This document shows, piece after piece, positions 17,758 to 26,863 of a DNA stretch of 64,000 nt; within the stretch, counting starts at the first letter, position 1, and the number at the start of each line of letters is the position of its first letter. The stretch lies in NCBI GenBank assembly GCA_050246015.1, contig JBFWWU010000012.1, positions 68,423 to 132,422 of the forward strand, in the 5' to 3' direction. Made by a program: the position numbers and the translations under genes. The notes under the pieces are model-generated. The model saw only the letters and a program-made list of their open reading frames with translations, searched no databases and was not told the DNA's origin. This stretch comes from JTS-AC122 sp050246015 (GTDB lineage Bacteria; Planctomycetota; Phycisphaerae; Phycisphaerales; UBA1924).

Positions 17758-17810
17758 ATTGAAACGGTGTGGCTTGAGTGGGCCGGAGCGGTTTCAACAA
17801 GGGAAGTCCC

Positions 17811-20800
17811 ATGCCAAGGAATCGCGGAACGTCGGGTCGTGTGGGATTGCGAATGCTCGGCTGGCTGGCGGCGCCGCTCGGAGTTCTCGCCGGCGTGCCC
17901 TCGGCGAACGCGCAAACGATCATTTACGTGAACGCCGCCGCGGCGCCGGGAGGGAACGGGGCGAGTTGGGCGACGGCGTACAACGACCTGCAAGTCGCGC
18001 TCTCCACCGCTGCGGCAATCCCCGAATCTCAGCGTCAAGTCGAGATCTGGATCGCGGCCGGCACCTACTGGCCCGCACCGATGGGTGGTGCTCGCGCGGA
18101 ATCATTCATACTGCTGAATAACGTGGCGATTTACGGCGGCTTCTCAGGAACCGAAACACAACGGCAACAACGTAATGCGCTCGCCAACACGACCACGCTC
18201 AGCGGAGACCTGAATCGAAATGACACACCGAACTTCGGCCAGCGCACTGACAACGCCTACCACGTGATCCGCGGAGAAGGTGTCGCTTCAACCGCGCTCC
18301 TTGACGGATTCACCATCACCGGGGGACACGCCAACATCGCGCCGGGGTCAACCGCAGGACCCTACGACAACTACGGCGGTGGTTTCATCTGCCAGAGCGG
18401 CGGCAGCGCCCGCATTCACTCATGCACGTTCGTCTCCAACTACGCCGACAGCGAAGGCGGGGCCGCTCTCTTTGGTCAGCCCGGCGATGTCGAGGTGGTC
18501 AACTGCCTGTTCATCGGGAACCGTGCCGACTGGTGGGGGGGCGCTCTCGCGGTCGGCAACAACCAGGCCGCCTCCGGCTCGTTGAACGCCCGAATCGCCA
18601 ACTGCGTATTCAGTGGCAACGTGATCGGCGTGCTCCGGGGGGGAGGGAACTTCGTCGGCGGCGCCGCTATCGAAGTTGTCAGCGTTACGACGCCTCCTGA
18701 TCGAGTGCGGTGTGACATAGTCAACTGCACATTCACGAACAACTCCATCCTGTCCGCCGCGAGTCAGCATTATGGCCAGGTAATCTATACAGACCGCTCC
18801 AGCATCACCCGCGTGGTGAACTCGATCGTTCGCAACGGCGCCACCAATGCCCTGTATGTCTACCTCGGAGGTGACCTCACCGTCCGTTACAGCGACCTTG
18901 AAGGCGGTGCTTCTTCGGTCATCAACAATGGCGGCGTCTTCCACTTCGAGGAGGGCAACATCACCGGCGATCCACAGTTTATGAACCCCCTCGGACCTGA
19001 CGGTCTCGCGGGCACGCTCGACGACGACCTTCGCACCGGTCCGGCGTCACCTTGCATCGAGACCGGCGAGAGCGACGACCTGCCCCACTCCGACATCCTC
19101 GGCAACCGCCGGTTCCACGATGCCGACAACGACGGATCTGCGCAGCCGGATATGGGGGCGTATGAGTCCGGATCGCCCCCCTACTCCCCGACGCTTTACG
19201 TCCGCGAATCCGCCACCGGCTCGAACAACGGCTCGAGCTGGGTCGACGCCTGCGCCGGCCCCCTCGGCCTCAGCAGCGCCCTGACTGTCGCCGGTGCTGA
19301 CCCCTCGGGATACACGGAAGTATGGGTCGCCGCCGGCACCTACACGCCATCGCCGCCGCTGAACATGGGCGGCTCTCGCTCCGACGCTATCGCTCTCATT
19401 GACAGCCTCGCCATCTACGGCGGGTTCGCGGGCACGGAGACCGACCTCTCTCAGCGCGACACCGCCGCGAATCCCACCATCCTCTCCGGCGACCTCAACG
19501 GCGATGACATCCCCTTCGCCCCGGCGATCAACCGCCTCGACAACTCGTTCCACGTCGTCAAAGCGACCGGCGGCGTTACCGGCGCTGTCCTCGACGGCTT
19601 CATTATTCAGAATGGGAACCCCACCGGAGCCTCGGGTGATGACCTCGCGGGCGGCGCGATCTGGATTCGCCAGGGCGCGACCCCGAGCATCAGGAACTGC
19701 ACCCTCACGGATTGTGACTTGGGTGCCGTCAGCATCTACTTCGAGGATCCCGCGCAGAACGTCATCGGCCCGACGTTCGACTCGTGCACGTTCTACCGGA
19801 ATCGTGCCAACGGTGGGGCCGCTGTTTCCGCAAACCAATCCACCACACGATTCCGCGACTGTGTCTTCGAAGAGAATGTCGCCATGTCCGATGGCGGTGC
19901 CGCGTACGCCTATTACCGCTGCGGGCTCGACTTTGTGCGTTGCCGATTTACGCGGAACGCCGCGTTGCAGCCCGCCGCGAGCGATCCCAACGCCGGCGGG
20001 GGCGCGATCTGGGTTGGTTCGGCGTGTCCCGGATGCGACCCGACGTCCGTCATTCGGCTCGTCAACTGCATGTTCGAAGGGAATCGCGCGCTCGCCCGCG
20101 GCGGGGCGCTGCTGGTGGGGTATTCGAGCGGCTTCGAGGCGTTCGGCACGGTCTTCGTGGGCAACTCGGCCGAAGAGGGGCCCGGAGGGGCGATCTATCT
20201 TTCCCCGTTCTCGCGCTACGCCGGCCTGCGACATCTGACCAACTGCTCGATCGTCAGCAACCATGCGCCGCAAGCGACCGGTGGCGGTGTCCACTGCGAT
20301 TCGATCGATCCGCACATCATCCGCAACACGATCTTCTGGGCCAATACGTCGGCCAATCCGGCGGTGAGCAACGACCAGTTCTATGAGAGCAGCGGTCTCT
20401 TTTCCGCCTTCAACATGGCGTATTGCACGGTGCAGGTCGCATCCGGCGGCTTGCCGGGGACTGGCAACCTCGTCTCCGACCCTCTGTTTGTCGCGCTGCC
20501 GTCGGCCGGTGCGGACCAGGTGTGGGGCACGCCGGACGATAGTTACGGCGACCTGCGCCTCACCAACTCGTCGCCCGCGATCGATTCGGCGAACTCCGGG
20601 GAGGTTTGGCAGGACACCTTTGATATTGATCGCGACGCCAACGTGTCTGAGACGATGCCCATCGATGTGCTGGGCAACCAGCGAGTGGTCGATGCTCCGC
20701 TGATCCCAAACAACGGGATGGGTGTGCCACCTGTTGACCGGGGGGCGATCGAGTACTTTCCGCCCGCCTGTCCCGCGGGGGGCGAGCGGCTGTGGGTCGC

Positions 20801-23345
20801 GCCGTCGGGCGGTGCGTTCTTCTCCGACCAGGCCTGGTTTCCGTGTGCGCCCACCGCGACGTCGGACATTCTCTTTGATCAGGACGCCGCGTTTGCCGTG
20901 ATGTTCCCCGCCGTGGCGGGAAACCAGACGATCATCAGCAACTCGGCGATTGTCCGCCGCGGCGATGTAACGTTCATGCTGAACTCGTCGCCCACCGCGA
21001 CGACCACGTACCGCCTCGCTGCCACTCAGCGCACGGCGCTCACGATCGGCTCGGACCTGCTCTCTCCCGCATCGCTCACGATCCCCGATGGCATCGTCGA
21101 TGCCGCCTCGTGCGTGCTTGGGGACCTTCCCGGTTCGATGGGGATCATCCACGTCTCCAACGCGCTCAACCTGCCGGGGCTGGGCTCGCGACTCGCCGTG
21201 ACGAACGGGCGACTCAGCGTCGGCCGGGAAGGCACGGGCGAGGTGTACGTTACCGACGGCGGAGTCGTCGAGTCGCGCGACGCGATCGTCGGCGAGCAGC
21301 CGGGTTCCTTCGGACGAGTGATCATCGAGGGAACCAACTCCGCGGAGCCGCCGCAGCCGTCGCGCTGGGTGAACGTGTTCGGGCTCACGCTCGACCGGGC
21401 GCATGTGACTGTCCGCGATGGGGGACGCCTCGAGGCCGACACGGTCTATCTCCAAGAGCACTCGATCATCGACGGCGACGGGACGGTGCAGGCGGTGCGT
21501 GTCGTCAACTTCGGCGAGATCCGCCCGGGCAACTCGCCGGGCACGCTCACCATCCTGGGTAACTACGTGCAACGCGGCGTGCAGGCGGGGTTCGGCTCGG
21601 CGTCGGGCCGGCTCATCATGGAAGTCATTGGCACCGCTGACGGCGAGTATGACCGTATCAACGTCTTGCCCAACCCCATCGACCCGGACAAGGCGCCCGG
21701 GACGGTTCGGCTCGGCGGCGGCCTGTTCATCACCGGCGCCGGGGCGCGCGATCTCAGCGTTCCCGCCGGACAAGGGCCGATGCTGATGAGTTCCGCGGGA
21801 GGGCGCATCGGGCAGTTCGACGTGGCCTTCATGCCCGGGCATGCCGATTCGCGGAAGTTCCTGTATGTTTCATATCCCGCGGGGCTGGGAGGCGGAACCG
21901 TGCAGCTCAACGTCGGCTCGCTGACGGGCGAGTTCAATCCCAATGATCCGCAGCCGTTCCAACTTGATGACACTCCGGTCGCGGCGGCGTCGGCCGACTT
22001 TGACGGCGCGAATGGGCCGGACCTGGTGGTAGCGGTGCCTGCGGGCCCGGCGGCGCCCGGCTCGGTCGTGGTTCTGATGAACGCGGGAGTGAACGGCATG
22101 GGCCAGTGGATGGGCTTCTCACAATCGGCGCAGGTCGCGGTCGGCGTGATGCCCGTCTCCGTCGCCGTCGGCGAGTTCAACCGCGCGCCCGGGCGTGATA
22201 TCGCGGTCGCCAACTCGGGCGATGGCAGCGTCATGCTGTTGACCAACGACGGCACCGGCGTGTTCGCGGTCGCGACAACGATTTCCATCGGAACGGAACC
22301 GGTCTCGGTCTCGGCCGCGGACTTCAACCGCGATCAGTACGACGACATCGCCGTGGTCGATGCGGGAGGTTCGGCGAGCACGGGCATGCTGGTCATCGCG
22401 CTCAATGCGGGCAACCCACCGATGACGCCCCCGACCGTGATTCCGCGCCCGCCGATCCCCACGGGGCCTCGCCCGTCCGACGGCGTGCCGATCGACTGCG
22501 ACGACGACAAGGACATCGATGCATTTGCGGTCGCCAACGCCGGCTCGGGCGCTGGTGGCAACTCGATCGTGCTCTTTCAGCATTTGGGCAACGGCACCTT
22601 CGGCTCGCCGCAGTCGTTTGCGGTTGGGACGGAACCGGTGCGCGTGATCGCGCCGCATCTGAACAACAATGACTCCGACGGCGTCCGTCGTCGCGATGTG
22701 GTCGCGGTCAACCGCGGAGACGGCACGGTCTCCGTCCTGGTGAGCCTTCCACCGGTTTCGGGAGGGCCGCCGCGGTTTTCGCCGGCGGTGAACCTGCCCG
22801 TCGGCGACGTGCCGACATCGGTGGCCGCGATCAACGTTGACTTCGATCCCAGCGCGGATCCGGCGGAGAGGGATCTTGACGACGACCTCGTGGTGTCCGC
22901 GCTGGTTACTCAGAACCAGACCACGGAGCGGATGGTTGTCGTGCTGCGCAACGATCTGTTCAACGATCAGCTTGCGTTCGCCCCGGCCCAGTTGCTGGGC
23001 TCGCAGGAGGAGTGCCCGACGGTGGTCCTGGGCGTTGACGTCAATGCCGATACTCGCACGGACGTCGTCACGCTCAATGGTTCCCTCCCGGGCTGCGGGC
23101 GAGGGCTCATCAGCCCGATCGTGGTTCGCGGCGACGGCGTGATCCCCGCGGGCGCGTGCCCGGCGGACATCAACGACGACGGGATCGCCAACTCGCAGGA
23201 CTTCTTTGATTTCCTGCTGTGCTTCTTCAATCCGGATCCGCAGGTCTGCGTGCCGCCGCGAACCGCGGACTTCAATCACGACGGCATGACGACCTCACAG
23301 GACTTCTTCGACTTCATCACGGCGTTCTTTGCCGGATGCCAATAG
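17811..23345 (+). CDS. giant exported beta-helix/FG-GAP protein with dockerin
   Basis: 1844 residues. A signal peptide ends at SANAQ (about residue 35). Two similar beta-helix modules follow, each opening with a YVNAAAAPGGNGASW-like strand and an IYGGFSGTET motif (about 38-460 and 475-985). Next is a strand-rich section like autotransporter-associated repeats (about 1000-1350; VTNGRLSVGREGTGEVYVTDG, GNSPGTLTILG). Then come FG-GAP/VCBS propeller repeats (about 1375-1770; SADFDGANGPDLVVAV, AADFNRDQYDDIAVVD). Two dockerin loops end in AGCQ. It is probably a surface adhesin or scaffold; no enzymatic residues are evident. The start at 17811 is preceded by AAGGGAAG. It is divergent from an ECF sigma gene and separated by only 65 bp from the convergent second kinase gene. 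Confidence 0.88.
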   Translation: MPRNRGTSGRVGLRMLGWLAAPLGVLAGVPSANAQTIIYVNAAAAPGGNGASWATAYNDLQVALSTAAAIPESQRQVEIWIAAGTYWPAPMGGARAESFILLNNVAIYGGFSGTETQRQQRNALANTTTLSGDLNRNDTPNFGQRTDNAYHVIRGEGVASTALLDGFTITGGHANIAPGSTAGPYDNYGGGFICQSGGSARIHSCTFVSNYADSEGGAALFGQPGDVEVVNCLFIGNRADWWGGALAVGNNQAASGSLNARIANCVFSGNVIGVLRGGGNFVGGAAIEVVSVTTPPDRVRCDIVNCTFTNNSILSAASQHYGQVIYTDRSSITRVVNSIVRNGATNALYVYLGGDLTVRYSDLEGGASSVINNGGVFHFEEGNITGDPQFMNPLGPDGLAGTLDDDLRTGPASPCIETGESDDLPHSDILGNRRFHDADNDGSAQPDMGAYESGSPPYSPTLYVRESATGSNNGSSWVDACAGPLGLSSALTVAGADPSGYTEVWVAAGTYTPSPPLNMGGSRSDAIALIDSLAIYGGFAGTETDLSQRDTAANPTILSGDLNGDDIPFAPAINRLDNSFHVVKATGGVTGAVLDGFIIQNGNPTGASGDDLAGGAIWIRQGATPSIRNCTLTDCDLGAVSIYFEDPAQNVIGPTFDSCTFYRNRANGGAAVSANQSTTRFRDCVFEENVAMSDGGAAYAYYRCGLDFVRCRFTRNAALQPAASDPNAGGGAIWVGSACPGCDPTSVIRLVNCMFEGNRALARGGALLVGYSSGFEAFGTVFVGNSAEEGPGGAIYLSPFSRYAGLRHLTNCSIVSNHAPQATGGGVHCDSIDPHIIRNTIFWANTSANPAVSNDQFYESSGLFSAFNMAYCTVQVASGGLPGTGNLVSDPLFVALPSAGADQVWGTPDDSYGDLRLTNSSPAIDSANSGEVWQDTFDIDRDANVSETMPIDVLGNQRVVDAPLIPNNGMGVPPVDRGAIEYFPPACPAGGERLWVAPSGGAFFSDQAWFPCAPTATSDILFDQDAAFAVMFPAVAGNQTIISNSAIVRRGDVTFMLNSSPTATTTYRLAATQRTALTIGSDLLSPASLTIPDGIVDAASCVLGDLPGSMGIIHVSNALNLPGLGSRLAVTNGRLSVGREGTGEVYVTDGGVVESRDAIVGEQPGSFGRVIIEGTNSAEPPQPSRWVNVFGLTLDRAHVTVRDGGRLEADTVYLQEHSIIDGDGTVQAVRVVNFGEIRPGNSPGTLTILGNYVQRGVQAGFGSASGRLIMEVIGTADGEYDRINVLPNPIDPDKAPGTVRLGGGLFITGAGARDLSVPAGQGPMLMSSAGGRIGQFDVAFMPGHADSRKFLYVSYPAGLGGGTVQLNVGSLTGEFNPNDPQPFQLDDTPVAAASADFDGANGPDLVVAVPAGPAAPGSVVVLMNAGVNGMGQWMGFSQSAQVAVGVMPVSVAVGEFNRAPGRDIAVANSGDGSVMLLTNDGTGVFAVATTISIGTEPVSVSAADFNRDQYDDIAVVDAGGSASTGMLVIALNAGNPPMTPPTVIPRPPIPTGPRPSDGVPIDCDDDKDIDAFAVANAGSGAGGNSIVLFQHLGNGTFGSPQSFAVGTEPVRVIAPHLNNNDSDGVRRRDVVAVNRGDGTVSVLVSLPPVSGGPPRFSPAVNLPVGDVPTSVAAINVDFDPSADPAERDLDDDLVVSALVTQNQTTERMVVVLRNDLFNDQLAFAPAQLLGSQEECPTVVLGVDVNADTRTDVVTLNGSLPGCGRGLISPIVVRGDGVIPAGACPADINDDGIANSQDFFDFLLCFFNPDPQVCVPPRTADFNHDGMTTSQDFFDFITAFFAGCQ

Positions 23346-23410
23346 GCGGCGTGGTCGCGGCGTTCCCGGGACGCAAGCAGCCGACCCGGTGCTCGGCGAC
23401 GGAGCGGGCG

Positions 23411-26011
23411 TCAGTCGAGCATGTCGTCCTGCTTCAACTGGGCCAGTTCGCGCTGCCAGCGGTCCGCGAGGTCGGGCTCGCCGCAGGATTTTGCGAACTC
23501 GATCAGGACGGGGAGCACGGCGAAGCGCTCGCCCTGGACGATGTTCCCGCTGGGCCGGGTTCGGCGATCCATGCGCCGAATGAGCGGGCGGGCCTCGTCG
23601 CAGCGGTCCAGCCGGATCAGGCTCCACGCGAGCGCCGCGCTGATGAAGGGAGGCGTCCCCGGGGCATCGGGAAACTGGCGTTCATACTGCGTGACGGCGT
23701 CCTGAGCGAATGTGTGAGCCAACTCGGCGTCGTGGAGATCCTCCAGTGCGATCATGGCCAGGTGCTGCCACGCCGCGATCTTGTTCCCGCTGGCGCGCTC
23801 CACCGCGATTTCCTTGGCGTTGTCAAGTTTTCCCGCGGCGAGCAGTGCCCGCTCCTGGATCATCAGCAAGGGGGCGTACGAGGGGTGCCAGCGCTGCGCC
23901 TGCACCTTCACGATGTCGGCCGCGGACTGGGCCGCCAGTTCATTGGCGCGATCGAACTCGCGCCACGCAATCAGCGTGTTGGCATAGGCGATGACGAGTT
24001 CAAGGCGCGGGGCTCCGAGCGCGTCGAGCTTGCTTTGGGCGATCTGCAGCCCTCGCTGCCAGCATTCCTCAGCCCGGGTTCGCTCGCTTGGATCGCACCC
24101 GAGCACCTGTGCCAGGAGTGCCCAGGCTCGGACCGCGAGCGACGGGTCTGTCGAATCTCCGACTCGTTCGAGGACGAGTTGCTGCAGGGCGCTGCGTGCC
24201 GCCGGGAGGTCGGCTCCGGCGAGGCACCTGGCCTGGGTGAGGCGGACGTCGAGGGTCGCAGAGGGCGCGTGCGGCGCCGCGAGGTCCTGATCCGCGACCG
24301 CACCAGCCGCGAGCGTGAGCGATTCACTCAAGCGGTCCGCGGTGGGCGACGTCGCGCCGATCGCGGGCGCCAGGCGCAGCGCCAGGGCCGCGCGGGCGCG
24401 GGAACGGACGAGCAGGCTATCGGGATCGCCCGGCAGCGGCTCCAGGTCGGCCAGCGCCTGGCGCAGTTCGCTTTCCGCGGCCCGGCTCATTTGCTGGTCT
24501 CCCAGCGCCCTGGCCAGCAGGATGCGCACCTCCGCCCGCGCGACGGGCTCGTCGGCGAACTCGGCATCAACGCGAGTCGCGGCGAGGCGGAGCGTGTCAC
24601 GGATCGTGACGCTCGGATCGCGTTCATACACCCGGCCGAGCGTGTCGTAGGTCTGACCGAGGAAGCCGAGCGCCCGCTCGGCGCGGCGCTGTCCGCGGCG
24701 GGCTTCGACTTCGGCCGACCGGGCGCGCTCGTAGAGCACCAGCGTGACGATCATCGCCGACAGGATCAGACATCCAGCGACCAGCACACCCGCGGCGGTC
24801 GCCCGATGCCGCCGAACGAGTTTTCGAAACGTATACGCCAGCGTCGGCGCGCGGGCGGTGATGGGCTCGTGATGCAGGTGCCGGCGCACATCGCCGGCAA
24901 CTTCGGCGGCAGAGGCGTACCGGCGCGCCGGGTCCTTCTCAAGGCACTTGAGCACAACGGCGTCCAGTTCGCCGCGGAGCCGGCGCGAGAGCCACCGGGG
25001 ATCAATCCGATCCAGTGTGTCGATGCTGGCCGCGTCCGGGGAGAGTCCCGCGAGCACGCGATCACTCGGGCGCTCGGGATCCGTATCGCGCATCCGGCGC
25101 AGGGTCTCGAAAGGATCCTGGGTACGGCTGCCGGGCGTCTCAAAGGGCGTCGAGCCCGTCAGGAGTTCGTAGAGCAGCACCCCGAGGGAATGTACATCGC
25201 TGCGCGTGTCCACCGACTCGGGCGAGCCAACCTGCTCCGGGCTCATGTAGGCGGGCGTGCCGACGATCTGGCCTTCGCGCGTGACCGCGCGCAGCGACGC
25301 AGCCTCCTCGCTGACCGCCTTGGCGATGCCGAAGTCGATCACCTTCGGGCGCGGCCCGGCGCCGTCCTGGGCGGGCGCCGCGACGATGATGTTGCCCGGC
25401 TTGAGGTCGCGGTGGATCACGCCCCGCTGATGCGCCGCGTGGACGGCGTCGCACACCATCGCCAGCAGTTCGAGTCGCTGATCGATATCCAGCCGGTGCG
25501 TCCGGCAGTACTCGGTGATCGGCAATCCTTCCACGTATTCCATGGCGACGAAGGTGGTCCCGTCGTCAGCGGTCCCGGCGTCGAAAAACTGTGCGATCCC
25601 CGGATGATTCAGCAGCGCCAGCGCCTGGCGCTCATTCCGGAACCGTCGCGCCAGATCACGCGATGAACCGCCGGTCCGCAGGACTTTCAGCGCGACGCGG
25701 CGCACCGGGTCCTCCTGTTCGGCGAGGTACACCTCGCCCATCCCCCCCAGCCCGATCAGCCCCAGGACCCGGTACTTCGAGATCCGGCGGGGATTCGGCT
25801 CGATATTCGGCGACGTGCCGTTCGGGGCAGCCGCGTCCGTCTCCGAGGCGCCGAGCGTCTGCTCGTGAAACCGCATGAGCGACATAACTTCCGATCGCAG
25901 TTTCCCGTCGTCCGCGCAGTGGTGCGCGAGGACCCGTTCGCGGTCGTCCGGCTTCGCGCGTCGCACCGCGTTGAAGATGGCGGCGGCCCTTTGATAGAAC
26001 GACGCGTTCAT
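23411..26011 (-). CDS. Hanks-type Ser/Thr protein kinase with helical-repeat C-terminal half
   Basis: 866 residues. The kinase domain (about 78-360) carries IGLGGMGEVYLAEQ, ALKVL, HRDLKPGNIIV and DFGIAKA, so it is catalytically complete. A membrane helix (GVLVAGCLILSAMIVTLVLYERA, about 405-427) leads to a ~430-residue region of TPR-like helices that would lie outside the cytoplasm. Its ATG at 26011 overlaps the stop of the ECF sigma gene in an ATGA arrangement, so the two are almost certainly translationally coupled and made in proportion. That is the strongest evidence in the window that these kinases and sigma factors work as pairs. Confidence 0.92.
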   Translation of the reverse strand: MNASFYQRAAAIFNAVRRAKPDDRERVLAHHCADDGKLRSEVMSLMRFHEQTLGASETDAAAPNGTSPNIEPNPRRISKYRVLGLIGLGGMGEVYLAEQEDPVRRVALKVLRTGGSSRDLARRFRNERQALALLNHPGIAQFFDAGTADDGTTFVAMEYVEGLPITEYCRTHRLDIDQRLELLAMVCDAVHAAHQRGVIHRDLKPGNIIVAAPAQDGAGPRPKVIDFGIAKAVSEEAASLRAVTREGQIVGTPAYMSPEQVGSPESVDTRSDVHSLGVLLYELLTGSTPFETPGSRTQDPFETLRRMRDTDPERPSDRVLAGLSPDAASIDTLDRIDPRWLSRRLRGELDAVVLKCLEKDPARRYASAAEVAGDVRRHLHHEPITARAPTLAYTFRKLVRRHRATAAGVLVAGCLILSAMIVTLVLYERARSAEVEARRGQRRAERALGFLGQTYDTLGRVYERDPSVTIRDTLRLAATRVDAEFADEPVARAEVRILLARALGDQQMSRAAESELRQALADLEPLPGDPDSLLVRSRARAALALRLAPAIGATSPTADRLSESLTLAAGAVADQDLAAPHAPSATLDVRLTQARCLAGADLPAARSALQQLVLERVGDSTDPSLAVRAWALLAQVLGCDPSERTRAEECWQRGLQIAQSKLDALGAPRLELVIAYANTLIAWREFDRANELAAQSAADIVKVQAQRWHPSYAPLLMIQERALLAAGKLDNAKEIAVERASGNKIAAWQHLAMIALEDLHDAELAHTFAQDAVTQYERQFPDAPGTPPFISAALAWSLIRLDRCDEARPLIRRMDRRTRPSGNIVQGERFAVLPVLIEFAKSCGEPDLADRWQRELAQLKQDDMLD

Positions 26012-26589
26012 GAGCGGTCCTCGCCGGGATCGGGGCTCAGCGTACGACGCAGCCAGGCGCGCGCGGCGTACCAGTCGTCCTCCACCGTCGCCAGCGACCG
26101 TCCCAGCACGGCGGCGATCTCGGGCATGGAGAACCCCGCGAAGAACCGCAGTTCGACCACGCGAAGTTGTCGATCCGAAAGCTCGCCGAGCATCTCCAGC
26201 GCTTCGGCCAGCGCGACGGCGCCGCACACGTCGTCGGGCCCCACGGGCACACCGGCGAGCGTGACACGCGACCAATCACCGCCTCGTTTGCGGGCATCGC
26301 GCCCTCGCGCGTGGTCCACAAGCACGCGTCGCATTTCGCCCGCCGCGATGACCATGAACCGCGTCCGCGACGCTTCGTCGAGTTGTGGATGGTCGGCCAT
26401 GCGCAGGTACGCCTCGTGGATCAGCGCCGTTGCCTGGAGTGTGTGCTCGCGGCGCTCCCGGCCCATGTAGCGCAGCGCGAGGTCTCGCAGCGCGGCGTAC
26501 ACCTCGCCCGACAGTTGTTTCCTGGCCGGTTCCTGACCCTCGAGCGAAGCGAGTAACAGCGTGCGAGTTTGATCGTTGGTGAGTGCCAT
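26008..26589 (-). CDS. ECF-type RNA polymerase sigma factor
   Basis: 193 residues starting MALTNDQTRTLLLASLEGQ, the usual opening of this sigma subgroup. Region 2 shows ALRDLALRYMGRERREHTLQ, ALIHEAYLRMAD, RFMVIAAGEMRRVLVDHARGRDARKRGG. Region 4 shows VVELRFFAGFSMPEIAAVLGRSLATVEDDWYAARAW. Its stop overlaps the kinase start by four bases. The 274-bp gap on its other side contains the promoter region of the divergent 1223-residue exported dockerin protein, a likely target. Confidence 0.92.
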   Translation of the reverse strand: MALTNDQTRTLLLASLEGQEPARKQLSGEVYAALRDLALRYMGRERREHTLQATALIHEAYLRMADHPQLDEASRTRFMVIAAGEMRRVLVDHARGRDARKRGGDWSRVTLAGVPVGPDDVCGAVALAEALEMLGELSDRQLRVVELRFFAGFSMPEIAAVLGRSLATVEDDWYAARAWLRRTLSPDPGEDRS

Positions 26590-26756
26590 GCCTTGCAGTC
26601 GAACCCCCTTCTTCCGTCCGCGCTGTGTCCGCACGGGACCGAAGTGCCCCGAAAAGAGAATACTTCATAAACGTGGATCGGCCTCTCGGCTCACCTATGT
26701 TTTTATCTTGTTAGGGGTGGTGGCGGCAAAAAACTCGGGATCGGTGTCGAAGGGGT

Positions 26757-26771
26757 CGGGCCTTTGGCCCG
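26757..26771. other. GGGCC-N3-GGCCC hairpin upstream of exported protein gene
   Basis: A 6-bp stem (CGGGCC / GGCCCG) with a TTT loop lies about 90 bp before the start at 26864. The same core with a TCT loop occurs at 17713-17729, about 80 bp before the other giant dockerin gene, so it may be a shared leader element or a common dispersed repeat. Confidence 0.4.
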
Positions 26772-26863
26772 CGCTTTCGCCTTTGGATGCAGGACGGGCG
26801 GGGGGCCGCTTCGTGCGGGCTCGCCCCGGCGACCCCGGTCGGAGCCCTCACAAGGAGTCACAC

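Noticed and set aside
19047..21842. 931-codon open frame on the minus strand
   Set aside because: It lies entirely opposite the well-supported giant surface-protein gene, has Arg/His-rich composition typical of antisense frames in G+C-rich DNA and shows no domain.
23219..25666. 815-codon open frame on the plus strand
   Set aside because: Antisense shadow of the second Ser/Thr kinase gene, whose motifs are intact on the other strand.
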